Origin: Luscinia megarhynchos
Lineage: Eukaryota > Chordata > Aves > Passeriformes > Turdidae
Reading direction: 5' to 3'
Assembly (NCBI GenBank): GCA_034336665.1
Contig: CM067570.1
Coordinates: 16,041,502 to 16,105,501 of the forward strand
DNA length: 64,000 nt
How positions within the stretch are numbered: the stretch's first letter is position 1; the number at the start of each line of letters is the position of its first letter. The translations under genes and the position numbers were made by a program. Of this stretch, positions 37,491 through 50,300 are shown one piece after another. The notes under the pieces were generated by a model. It had not been told where the DNA came from. It saw nothing but the letters and a program-made list of their open reading frames with translations, and searched no databases.

Positions 37491-38280
37491 GTTAAGGAAG
37501 AACTAAATTCCAGAACTTTAAAACATGCATCATGGAAAAGAGAACAGCTAGTGCAAGTAACATTTTCAGGATGGAAATGTACAGAAAGCAAAACGAATTT
37601 GTATGAAGTCAGTTCAGGTAAAGCTAATGATTTGCTAGTAATAAAGGCCATGCAAGCAGAACCAGAGGAAATCTGGAGTAGGAAAGTAAAATTCTGGAAT
37701 TAGAGCCAAATGAGGACATGGATTAAAAAGTAATTGACAAAATTCTGGACCAAACTGCTTTTTCCTAGAAAAAAGGATGAGCAGGGAAGTCTTCAGGAGA
37801 AAAGGTCAGCAAGGATTTCTACTAGATGCTTCCCTGCCCGTGGTCTGTAAGTCAACCACAAAGCTGCCTCTAATCTTACATGTACCACAAAACTAGAGCA
37901 TGATATGTCTATCAGTACAAATCCCTTTAGCATTTTGAGTCTTGTATTTTTGCATTAATTCATTGTTGTTCTGTATACAGTATGCTGCTAAAATGAACAA
38001 ATTAAAATCCAACATAATCCAGTTAAGGTATAGAGAAATTATTAAAACAGTATTAGTCAGAATTCATTAATTCATTTCTGGATCCCATGTTTCCTTCCCT
38101 TTTTTGCTTGGCTTTTGACTCTGGCCAAGTTCAAATCAGCTTCACTGTCCCCAGATATTATCATCATTATTATTTACATGACATTAAAAAAAAAGTTCAA
38201 TACAGAGTACTGTAAATTATGAAATAAAGCATCTTTGAATTCACATCTTTCATGAGACTGGACGAGCCCCTACCTCACAG

Positions 38281-38358
38281 TTACTTATTTTGCTGATACG
38301 TGTATGGAGAATGGTCACTGGATGTCTCTACTGTAACCTGCTGCTGACCACTGGCTTC
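38281..38358 (-). CDS. RBMS1: RBMS1 last coding exon
   Basis: 78 coding nt, acceptor TTTGCAG|GAAGCC. It encodes [25 protein letters not shown] and stop TAA (38283-38281). Joined to the preceding exon it gives VPVEEASGQQQ, the RBMS1 C-terminus. The exon continues as 3'UTR below 38281. Confidence 0.97.
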   Translation of the reverse strand, partial: EASGQQQVTVETSSDHSPYTYQQNK

Positions 38359-41300
38359 CTGCAAATAAAAAGGAAGGCAAGTCATGAGTCACAAAATCAA
38401 GCAGCATTACCTGCAATCTGTATTTCCACTTGACCCATGCAATTAACAGTCTTCAAACCTAAAATCTTTGTCACATTTCTCAAGTGAGGTATTTCAAATC
38501 TGAAGTGTCAACTTTACCTTGATTAATATTCCAGCAAACAGAGAAATTAAATGATGATGCAAAATTTGTACTTCCTCAGATGCTTTGATGATAATGAAAA
38601 AAACCCCTCAAACTTTTGACATTATAGAAATAGAGCGAGCAAATAACTGCTAGAATATTTTCCATCTGTAGATGTAAAAGAGCATTCTGTCCCTCTCCTT
38701 TTGAAGGGGAGGGAGAAGAATGAGATCTGCTTACCACACAAACACTATGAGTACTGTGATGGGATTGGCACTAGGCAACACAAAGAATTGTAGATGGGAC
38801 TTTGCACCAGGCTCCCCAGAAAACAGGCAATTAATTCAGCTGAGAGTGCTCTGGCAGACAGAGCAATCAGGTAATTACCAAAAGAACTTCTCTGATCCAC
38901 ATGGGCAGATGCACCAAAATGAATCAAACAAATTCTGGAGTTTCTGGATAAACAGACTTTGAAATGAAATGGTTTTTTTTCTTACAGGCTCTGGAAGAGA
39001 CTGTCTGGCACTCATTCTGAATACATGAGCTGCACCATGCCTTGTCTAGCTCCTCTGTTAAAGGACTGACCTATGAAAGGGTGTAAGGTAAGCCAAAGTA
39101 GTAGATAAATTATTTAATTTACTTATGTTACGCTCTCCAACAAAAGTCATAAATTCCTCTTCCATGGAGAGATTTATTAGACAAACATGCATAGTATCCT
39201 GAAATGCCAGGGTCAAATCAGGATTCTTTGAAAAAGCTACCATCAAGGTCTACTGGCAGACAGTTTGCACACAGGTAAACTAAGTGAAAGATCAAAACTA
39301 CAATACATTCCCTGGCTTGTTGCTATTGGAGTTATGTTTGACAAAATACAGGGTTTGCCTGAGCTATGCTCATAGAGAAGACTGCTCCAAGTACAGTACT
39401 GCCATAAATACTGGTAACTCTTTGTTGTAATACTGGCTATATTAGTTGAGAATAATGACATTTCATAGTTTTTATACCTGTGGCATTCACAGCACATTCA
39501 CTGTTACAATACTTGCCTTTGAGCACTAATTTTCCTAGCAAAAAAAAAGAATCATATTCATATTTCTTTTTCTCTGGTCTTTTATCAAATATACTGACCT
39601 CAACAGGAACCGCTGCTGTCTGGACATGTGTGTACTGGGGGATGTAGGCTCCTTGCATAGCTGTTGTGGCTGGCATGTACTAGAAAGACAGAGTCCATTA
39701 TGTTGAGTCAAAGCCCAATATAAGTGTAAAAGTATTCAAAATGTTTGACATGGTATTGTTTAACAGATATTGACTGTTTCCCTAAAGCAACATACATGAG
39801 AGAAAGACTTTTGTGTCTGAAATTAGTAGGTTTTCCAGAAAAGTCATGTATCTATTTTGAGAAAATTCAAATTTAGACTTCAAAGACTATGTAAAGGACT
39901 TTTCCTTCTCTGTTAACCCCAGTCATCACATTTTCTTTTTATAACCCAATCTGGTCAGAAAAGAAGGACCTTGCTGTTTAGAAGCAAGTCTGAATCTCTT
40001 CTGATTTTAACTTCTGTTCCACACTTTAAGAGATCAGAGTTGTGGGAAGGAGTATAAAGAGTAAAACTAACTATTTTTAATCTTCTGGATGCAAGTCTGA
40101 AGTTACCTGGTGGATTCCTTTCATTTGTTTTGTTCTATTTTTCTTTACTCTTTTCAAGTCTCTGACTAGATAGACTAAATAAAAGCTGCTCAATGTAATT
40201 TTAAAATGGAGACAGCTTCTAATAATTTACTGGACAAAAGATGACTTATAGGATTACTTTTTCCCCACATGCAAGCTGTACAGGGATACTGTGATCTACA
40301 CGCAGTATTTTCTACTTGGATAAGTTCTATTTTGTATCAAATTGTTACATACTGTTCCAGTACTGCCTAATGAAAGATGACTCATCTGCTGTGTCAGAGG
40401 GCTGATCATTGATGCAGGCTGTAGTGACATGGTGTGGTCCATGGAGGGAGTCAGAACAGCACCCTGTTAAAACACAGAAACAAAGAAATGATTGCAGCAC
40501 TCAGATTTAATTTTTGATTTGAGAGTCTAAGTACGGACTGTCCTGAGGGGACGTACCACAAGAACTCTACTCAATCCCAGGCACTGACTCAAAAAGCAGG
40601 TCTGGGGCATTCCAAATATTTTACTTGAGCATCTGTAGATGCTCAAGGTGGAAGATCAGCTCTGACTTCCCACTGTACATTCAACTGATGTGCAATACAC
40701 TTGAGAGACCTGCTGAAAATGCTTTGTAAAATATGAGTTTAACCAGATGGGGACTTGAAAGCAAAAATTTGCACGTGTTACCTGGTACAGATTCACTTAG
40801 CTTAAGCTCTGGAATTCCATGCTTTAGAAAGAAACTTTTATCTCTTTTATGGTGGCTTTGGAGGAGGAGCATTTCCCATCACACATGATGTTCACATACG
40901 AGACAGCTGCCCTACTTAATGGCTGCTTTCATTAGCACACACACTTCAGAAGAGTGACTTAGCAATGCTGAGTCTTTGTCTAAATACCAGCTGCTCTTGA
41001 TGACATTTCTATTGCTTCTGTACCGTTTTGTTAAGTTCATAAAAATTATACTCTAAACTTCTAAACAGTTTAGACTGCTAAATATGGAGGGCACACTCAT
41101 AAGGTTTTCAGAGTTAACTGAAATGGAAAATTATCAAGAAATTTCATTTTACCAATCGTGTTCCACAAAAACACATTTCCAAATACTTTCTATGACTTAT
41201 ACTTGCAGAAGATGTTGATTAAAATTAATGGAGGCTCAAAACTAACAGAAATAATTGCAGTGTACTGAAAGCAAGTATTTTGAATCAATAACTAATCCTT

Positions 41301-44300
41301 AAAAAGAAAAGGAAAAAAAGTAAGTATAGAATATACTTGGAAAAACAACCATGTGATCAGTGTAGATGAAATGAGTCACAGGCACATCAAACACTGAAAG
41401 AATTTCCTGTCTGTAGACTGCAGGCTCCTCTGAAAAGCAAATGAGCAAGACAGCACCCGTCTTTGCACAGGCCAAAACTGAACTTCAGTCTAGAATCTAG
41501 ATCTTCATTTTCAACTGTGAAACCTCATCTTGTGTACCTGTGAAACTAATATACCTAAACTAATACATCATTATAACATATCAGCTCTTGTCTTTCACAG
41601 GATTATTTGCAGGATGTTGTTTTATGAAAATCTGTGTTTATAGAGAAGGAAGTTAAAACTTGCTCTGTGTATGTGCATTTAACATCAAAAGCCACAAATA
41701 CAACAACAGTTAAGTGTGTGAGAGGGTGTTCTGGTTCAACATCACCTTCTCTACATGCCCAAGAAGAAAATGTTCTGCCAGGAAGATTTACATTCTATAA
41801 TCTGCATGGAGAGGTTAATTAAAGTCAAGACAATATCCTTTCTATATCTGGAAACAGACCTGTTTGTTAACTATGTGAGTGCATGTATTAAAGTGCCTGT
41901 TATTATTAGTAATGCTCATCTCAAGAAACCCAGTAAGTCTCAGATGTAATGGTACTTAATTGGCAAATGACATAGACAAGAAGCAAAATATCATGGGAGA
42001 GCAGAGATTAGAATGCCTGACAGTCTGGTACAGATGCCACAGCCAAAAGTGTGGGGAGACCAGCATTACTCATGAGTGCTGAAGCCAGAACAAGCTATGC
42101 AGGTTTTCTCAAGTGAGTGTCCATAATGTCATTCATATCACTACATCCATCTGTCTTTCACAAATTATCCAGTCTGCACTATTGTAGTCCTATTCTAAAA
42201 CACTGGATCTCCAATTTCAGCTCCTGAAAGGTAGACAGTATGTAAAACATTTGGTATTTGCAAAGTGCTTTCCATTTAAGGTAAAATAAAATAAAACAAA
42301 ACATAAACGAAAAATGAAACAATACCACTAAATTTCCTCTTGGAAGTTTACTCTAATAGTACTCATCACATTCATACTCTGAAGGTAGCTTTCCTAATTA
42401 AATGAGCCCCAGTCCAGGTTACTATCTTTGTTTCATTTTTCATTTTGATGCATGGAAGTAATTGGGCAGGAATTGACACACTTCCTGTTGCTTAAAGTAT
42501 GCAAAGTGTTTATATAATATATAAACACAACAATGGAGAAGCAAGAAAACTTACTGGGTGCTGCATTATATATGGTTGAGGCTGCATCCAAGAAGGACTC
42601 TGAACCTAGAACAAAATAGGCATTTTATTTTTCACTTCACACATTTTAAATACTCCAACTTAAATATAGTAATGATTTTAATCATGTTAACATGCCTTCT
42701 CCCTTAATTGACTTCTTAACCCAATTAGTCCCTATATGGACCAACATTGACTTCTATGAAAAATGTATTAATTGTAAATTGTAAATCAGAGACAAGATTT
42801 GGAGACCATATACCATATACACCTTTCAGAACAGAAGACAATGTTTTTAGTGCAGGTTTCAGAAGCTTCATCAAGTACAATGAAAGGAATCAAGTAGATG
42901 AATGGCAGATTTCTGCTACACTGAAAAAGGAAGCTCCTTCTGTCTCAGAAATTTCTTTGTGGAAAAGTAACTGGGATCCCAGAAGGTATAGCACCATTTG
43001 TCTCCTAGTGTGATCTGAATAAAATAAATTATTGTATTTTCATAACTGAAAAAAGAAATAAGGAATTCTGCTATAATCTTGTTCCAGGAAAAAGAAGATT
43101 TGGGAGAACTGTTCTTCTCTGAGATATTGTGGTATGCTATTCCCAAACCACAGGAAGAGAAGAAGGTTCTGATGAGAGTCCTTGATCTTGCAGCAAGCAC
43201 ATTTTCTCTCCAAAATCGGTGACTGCCCAAATACTTCAATTGTAGTAGAATGCCTAACTTAGCATGACAAAGTGAATTATAAAAAGGGAAACTAACAGGT
43301 TATATTGTTATCCTGGGTAAAAAGAGCTGGTTGCAACAGCTCTTTGAAAAAGTGTACTGCAAGAAATACTAAAGGTAAGGACAAAAATGTTTCCTCTCCC
43401 TCTGCTGTAGATGTGTAGGGTAAGGCAGGAATCTGACCTGCACCACACACAGAGCAGGCTCATCACTGCTGCTGGACATTTAAAGCCTTTCAAATGCCTC
43501 TACCATCATTCCCAGAGTCCTGTGAACAGGACAGGAAAACACACAGCCTTGAAAAAAATCCAGGTGAGGTATTTTCTGGAAGATTTTCTTGCCTCCTTTT
43601 GTTACTTACTTTCAAACCAGAATTATTTCTTTTTTCTTTTTTCAGTCAGTAAGAGAGCAAACAGGAGTTCAAAAATGGAATGGAAAAGACTGGAACACTC
43701 CCTTTCCTCAGGCAAAATCTTAATGGCAAAAATACTGGTACAGCCTGACTAAAGCTTTGGCTAATCTCACACTATGATAGTAACTGGCTCAGGGCAGTCA
43801 TTTGGGTATACACGGGTTGCAGAAACAAACACTAGCCAAAACTTTATTAAATTTGTTTACCTGAATACGAATAAATCTAGGAGCAGGTTATACCATGCCT
43901 CAAAGAAAAAAAAACAAACAAAAACTTTGCTTGTGTGATAGGTGCTGTTGTGTAGAAGACAGAAAGCTGCAGGTTTCAGTGAGAAGGGATCAGTAATGAA
44001 GATGTGACTAATACTCAAATTGCGAAACCCTTCTGGCCAAGAACCTCCTTCCTCCCAAATACAGAATACTTCAATTTAATTTTCAATTCCAATTACTGTG
44101 TCACTTCAAGCATAATGATATTAATAACTCCATCCACAATAATTTAAGCTCCATGCCATGTATATTGAAATACTGGTAACTACATTTGTGGAAACATAAT
44201 GGATTGTGGTCTGCCTATCTCAATAAGCCCAAAAAATAATACTGTACTGCTAAGTAGTATGTTTCCATGCCAACTTCCAATTTTTACTTGGATTCTGAAT

Positions 44301-47300
44301 ATCAGAGAGTATTATATTGATAAATAATTTATATTTTAATAAAGAATAGCAGTTAATTTTACTGAAATATTTTTCTGAATAAGAACTTACTGTAATTTCT
44401 GAGGTAATGCAGTACCAAGCAGAATGATTCACTATACTGAAAAATACAGTCTAGCACTGTCTGCAGAGAGCAAACATGGTGTTGCATAAGTTACCTCAGA
44501 AATTAATATAAAAATAATCCAGCTGCCCTTCACACCAGAGAACACTGTTTTACTCCTACACAACACTTTGCTCATGCAAGACAGCATTAGATCTCCAGAC
44601 TAATACTAGACAATTCTACCTCATCCTCCTCACTTGGAATTGAAGGCTACATGGCAATTTCTGCAAGAGACAGCTGATGAAATGGCCCACAGTGCCTTTG
44701 TTAGCCCTCTACCTCCCCTTTACATACCCTTCCATATTCATTCACACACAAAGCACATTAGAAAGCTCAGCACGTCTCTCCCACTAGAAAGCAAACAGCC
44801 TCTTCTCCTTCCCCTGACACATAGAGGTAAGAACTCTCTAAATTTAATTAGTTTGGGTTATTTATGACCTGAATCACTGCTGTTTACTCCATCTATGTGT
44901 TAAACAGTAAAATGCCAAAATAGCTCATCATTTAGCATACACTGGCATAATTGGCATGTCTCAAGTAGTAATTACAGAGCACACATCTGAGACTGCCATA
45001 CTAGTTGTATTTAAAGCAAGTTGTTTGTAAACTGAAGTGTAAGATGCTCTAAAATTGAGTATTCCTAAGAGATCTATATCAAAATGCTAAAACTGTTCCA
45101 TATAATTTCCCAATGTGTTAAACTGTTTATCAATACCTCTTGTGAGGAGTCCAAGATGGCACCTATAAAAATCCCTCTTCAGAAAGCTTTGGACCAAAAA
45201 TGTCCACAATTTATTGCTCAAAATAAAGCAATTTGGTTTAGAAATACTAACTTAGGCTAATAAGTGCTTTACTCCTAATTTAAAAACATTGAATTTGACT
45301 GCTAAAGTAATTTGAACTTTTGAATTCTTTTTTTCAAATTTCCTTCTCTAATGTCAAGAATATTCCTCTAAACTTCTTAGTAAAACTACATATTATTGTT
45401 GGGCTTTCTGAGAAAAAAAACAGAGAAAAGCTCAAAATGCATGGAAAAACATCTTTCAAAATGAACTTATTACACCAATAAGGTTTTAAATAAAGAATAA
45501 ATACTTCAGATATACCGGTGACATTAAAAGAATTTGACTGAGAGAAAATGAAAAGTCTCCTGTGAAATGCAGAAGTGGCTACAAATCCATCAGCCATCAG
45601 CACAAGTTGGAGAGTTGGTTTTGCAAGACACCAGGATCTCATTAAATTGCTGTGCTCCCTGAAACACACATTCAGGTTTTCCAGGCTGTCACTTTCATGC
45701 TGTACAGCACAAGGAAGCCACTTCATTAAAATGAGGCATTATTGGAGACCCCATAAAACCAGATATAACAATTGATAAATAAAGATAAGCTCCAATGAAC
45801 CATTTCAGCCACCAAGTTCTAAATACAAACCTGGTATGTAGAAACCGGAGAAGCAATATATGGTGTAATGGATGTCTGAGTGATCATTCTGTTTGCTGTA
45901 ATACTGTAGGGCGATGGATAAAATCTAGAAAATGCAGAAATAGTTATTAAATGCTAGTTCTGTGCATCTTTCATAATGCAAACTTTTTTTTCTTAGTGTG
46001 CTATTACTCAACATACCCATTTTGTAAAGCAGCTGTGGTTGGATCATATGTGAGTGTCATTCCAGCCTTTAAGGAAAAAAAAAGTGGAGAAGAAAGAGTT
46101 CACAAAATTAATTTTAATTGCAAATTATTTCTCTTATTCTTTCTTTAGTGTCTCATTTTTAACTGAAAATATGTATTGAAATAATTTATTACCAAAACTT
46201 AGGGAAAGCTTAATTGAAAGAAGTAATTATACAGCGAAGAGAATGAGCAATACTGATTGTGAATACAAGTTTCCATGTTCCCATCATGAGGAACAAAATG
46301 CAATCTATTAAATACCTGGCTGAAAGAACATGTGTGTGTTTGAGATTCAGGGCATGCAGATGATTATGTTAGGGTGTTGCCTACAACATATGAACTATAA
46401 GAATGAATGGGGAGTGCAGTTTTTCAGAAGGCACATTTGAATTTTCCTGTCTAATATAAATGAGGTGTCTAGGCTTGCTAACCACAGTAGGTCTATGAAA
46501 CTATTATCTTGAACATTAAAGATTAAAACAACTAACTAAAAATAATAATGCTGCATGGCACTGGTAAACTATTTTAATCTTGTGAAAGTGATGTGCATTT
46601 TAGTGTTGCACAGATCAAAGGATTATTTACTGTATGTAAGCACAGTTATGTTTCTGGTAGTTTAATAATATGAGAAAGCTGAAGTTTATAATATGACCAA
46701 GTTGAAGGAGATTTTATTGTTCATTTTAATGAGACAGGACTCATCATTTCACATTCTGTCCTTTCTCCTCAGAAGAAAGACACAGTTAAGAATTTTTTTT
46801 ATAGAGACACTAACTGTCAGGTAAGAGCTGCTTGCACATTTTTAATATGCCAAAGACCCAAGCCAAGAAGTCTCAATGCCTATCATTTTCCTAAGCATTC
46901 ATTATTGCACACCCACACTAAAGCTTGAAGGGAGGACTTACAAGTCTCACCTCGCCTTCTCTGTGCCATGCTCTTCCATTCTGTATGTATTTATTCTGAT
47001 TCTGTCTCTTCTTCTGTCCTCCATCAGCAAACTTGCACAATAAAGGTTCTGCAGGAACTGGGAAGAAAGAACAAAAATTAGTTGAAGTAGCACTCATACA
47101 CAGGTGTTCAACTCTCCAAATGAGGTATGATTTTAAGTTATATTCCAAATATCACAGTTAAATAACACAGAGCTGTACTACAGCATCAACAACCGTTCAG
47201 CACAGCACAAAGACAGCTGCCACACACAGAGCACCTGGAATGCCTTATATATTTGATTTTTAAACTACTGCTGTAAAACCTGTTTGAAAGAAATATGGTC

Positions 47301-50300
47301 TGTATATCCTGAGCATGTGCCTCTTGGTCTGGGCTGAATAAGAACTGCCATCTGAATTGTGAGCTTAGTCTCTTTGGAAGTATATCTAAGGAGGATGGAG
47401 AAAAAGTCTGGCCAAGAGTCTATAGCATATTCTCCCCACCCCTTGAAGGTTTTTGTAATGTCCCAAAACTTAAAAGTGTTTTACTCAGAAGAGCTGGCAC
47501 AGTACATCCACTACTCCAGCTAGCAAGGGAGAGTGAGCACATTTATCTCCTGACACCTTTTACCAGAAAATGCCTGAATTGTCCATTCCTATTTTCTCTC
47601 TGCTCTATAAAGAACATCCAATGCAAACAGAAATTATTCAAGATTGTCCTTTAGGGTTTTTTTATACTGCCATGAAATGGCATCATCATACTTTATTATT
47701 TTTATTGCTATTGTTTTTATTATTTTTCCTAATACAATCCTAACCATGAATTCTATTTTTAATAGCAGAATTGAAGCAATTAAAAGGTTTGCATAATATT
47801 CTTTCTTTCCCTGTTCTCAGCTTCCACATTTCCAAGTACCTATGGCTGTAGAACAGCTCTGCTGCATCACACCACACCCTCCCTAATCACAGGGTGGAAG
47901 CACTGTTATGACTTGGATGTAAATGCTTCTCTGCCAATAATTCCTGACACATGAGCTGTCTAAGCTTTACCATGACACTCCTCCAGTCACTCTCTGTTTG
48001 GAAACATCTTCAGGAGACATGGCTGGACCTGAAAACATACAAGTTTCCAAATGCAGAGTAAACACATAGGGGTGGGAAGGCCACCTGCAAAAAAAATAAC
48101 CCCAAGAAAAATTTTCAACAAAATCTATTAATATAATCATGGTGAGTGTTGATGTCTCTTCACCCTGTCTGCATTTGCAAAAGATGATTGGTACTGAAAA
48201 CCTCAGAGATGCACAACCTCACAAAGAGTTTGACTTTTAAAACTTTGGCACAAAACAAGCATTAATGGCCCAGTCATCCCTGGCTTTGGATGTCACACCT
48301 AAAACACTAGGTCTGGTTCTACTGGAAAAATATCCACTTCCTGCATGACACATCTTTTGACATCCTTCTCTATAAAAAAGGGAGACAGAACTGGTGTGTG
48401 GTTCCCTGTCTCATCTCCAGCACTGACCACACAGGTCACAAACCTGGACCTCTCCTACCTGTATGCTGTTGTACAGTGTCAGACTATAACATTAAACATA
48501 ACAACCAAATTAATTTAAAATGTATTATCCTTCAGAGAATGGTAATTAAAATCCTATAATAATAAAATAAACCAGGAAAATGTTAGGTTAATGACACTCA
48601 AAAAATACAGGAGACCTATGAATGATGGAGTACATGAACAAGGAAATAACAGAAACCCTAAAGTAGGTTTTCCTAACTGGAAAATAGTGTCTTCAAAACG
48701 TTGCATTTCTGAGGGGATTTCTGACATTCCAAAACTGAGTTTTGCTTTGGGGTCTTCTATCATGTGAAGCAACTTCTGTTTCAACATATTTGGAGCAAAA
48801 AGGAACTATATCAATATGGTGATAGATGATTTGATATTGCTTTATAAAAGCTATATCAAACAACCTTGGTCATAGCACACAGTATTTTAGCCCACATACA
48901 GTTCTGTTGAAATAACAGGAGGTGATCTCAGAATATGTTAGCCAATATGGATACATTTGTCAGGTTCTGGTCTGAAATTATTTTGATTGATTTTATACAG
49001 TGTGGAAAACAAAAATCCATTGGACACTGAGAGAGGATGTCCAAATACTGAAGTTAGCTGGCTTACATGAAAAAAACTCCTCTACAAGCTGAATATTTTG
49101 GCTACTTATATATTATTTTAAAAAATGTATTTTTGTAAGGAACATATGTGACTTTCAAAATATGCACTATAAAATTTTGGATGAAATCAAAATTTCATTT
49201 CAAAATTCAGTTTTTCTGGCATGAGAACAGTCAGAAAGACATAAGAAAAAGGTTTCTAGCCCTGTCATTCTGTATTATAGCACTCAGAGGTAGTAAATGC
49301 TTTATTTAAAACTGCATTATGCTTTCATTAAAAATCCCACAATGAATTGTAAAAAACTTTCCTGGAAGCATTATTTGTGCTATTGTTTCCCATCATTGTC
49401 TCAACATAAAGATTTATTTTTTTTTAAATGCAGAGTAAACCTGTCCAACTGTTTGAACTAAATCTTCAAAAAAACCTATTTTAAGAATAAACCTGAATTT
49501 TTTTGTCAGTAGATAACTCAAAACAGCTACATTTTAGACGATTAAAAATCTTCTGTGCTGCATTGCAAAAATTCTCTGACAAATTTAATGAGGGAGAAAA
49601 AATGGAGTAAGAATTATGCACATGTACTGGATTTTGCATATGTAATATCCAAAACCTGCATCAATAAAGAAACCCAAACACTTAAAAAGCTATCAATTTG
49701 TGATCTACTAGAAGTCAGTGCTCCATCTTACTGAACACAGATCCAGCCATGGGAACCCTTGTTTCCCTGACCTTCCACCTTCCCCTGCTCCTCACTGCAC
49801 CCAAAGATGCCAAATGCTGTGAATGCTCCAACTCATGCTAAAAAAACCCTACAGAACATCTACCTAATACCAGCAGCTGCTGTGAGCAGGCTGCACAGCT
49901 TTTGCCTTCCCTGATTCTGCTTCAGGATCTGAATGCTGGCAGGGGGGACAGCTCCAGCTGAAAGCCCAACTGCAATTTTTGGCTGCTCCTCCATACCTGT
50001 GGCCTGCACAGTACCGTGTTCATTCCTGAACAACACAATGACTGGTGGCAGCAGAGGGAGGGTCATGAGAAGGAGATAAACCTTCTTGAGTTTATCTTGA
50101 CCTACTGATCTCCCTCCCCCCAAAGAATGAACACAGACCTTACTCTCTTCAAAATTAAATCTCAACCTTATTTCTTCAGCTTACCTTTTCTCATGCTCTT
50201 CATGAATATGCAACATATTCTCTCTCTTGCATATAAGAGCATGCATATGATACATACTTGAACAAAAAGCTCTAAAAAGTCCTACAGACCAGTTAAGCAA

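Larger units (their letters stand above)
32885..38280 (-). other. RBMS1: RBMS1 3' untranslated region (about 5.4 kb)
   Basis: Sequence after the RBMS1 stop codon, with no splice acceptor-coding pattern and with U-rich runs in the transcript sense. It holds one 8-mer complementary to the let-7 seed (33742-33749), one to the miR-9 seed (34158-34165) and Pumilio-type UGUANAUA words (33230-33237 and 38171-38178). A U27 tract (37462-37488) is near the proximal end. The distal boundary rests on the poly(A) signal and is uncertain. Confidence 0.55.
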
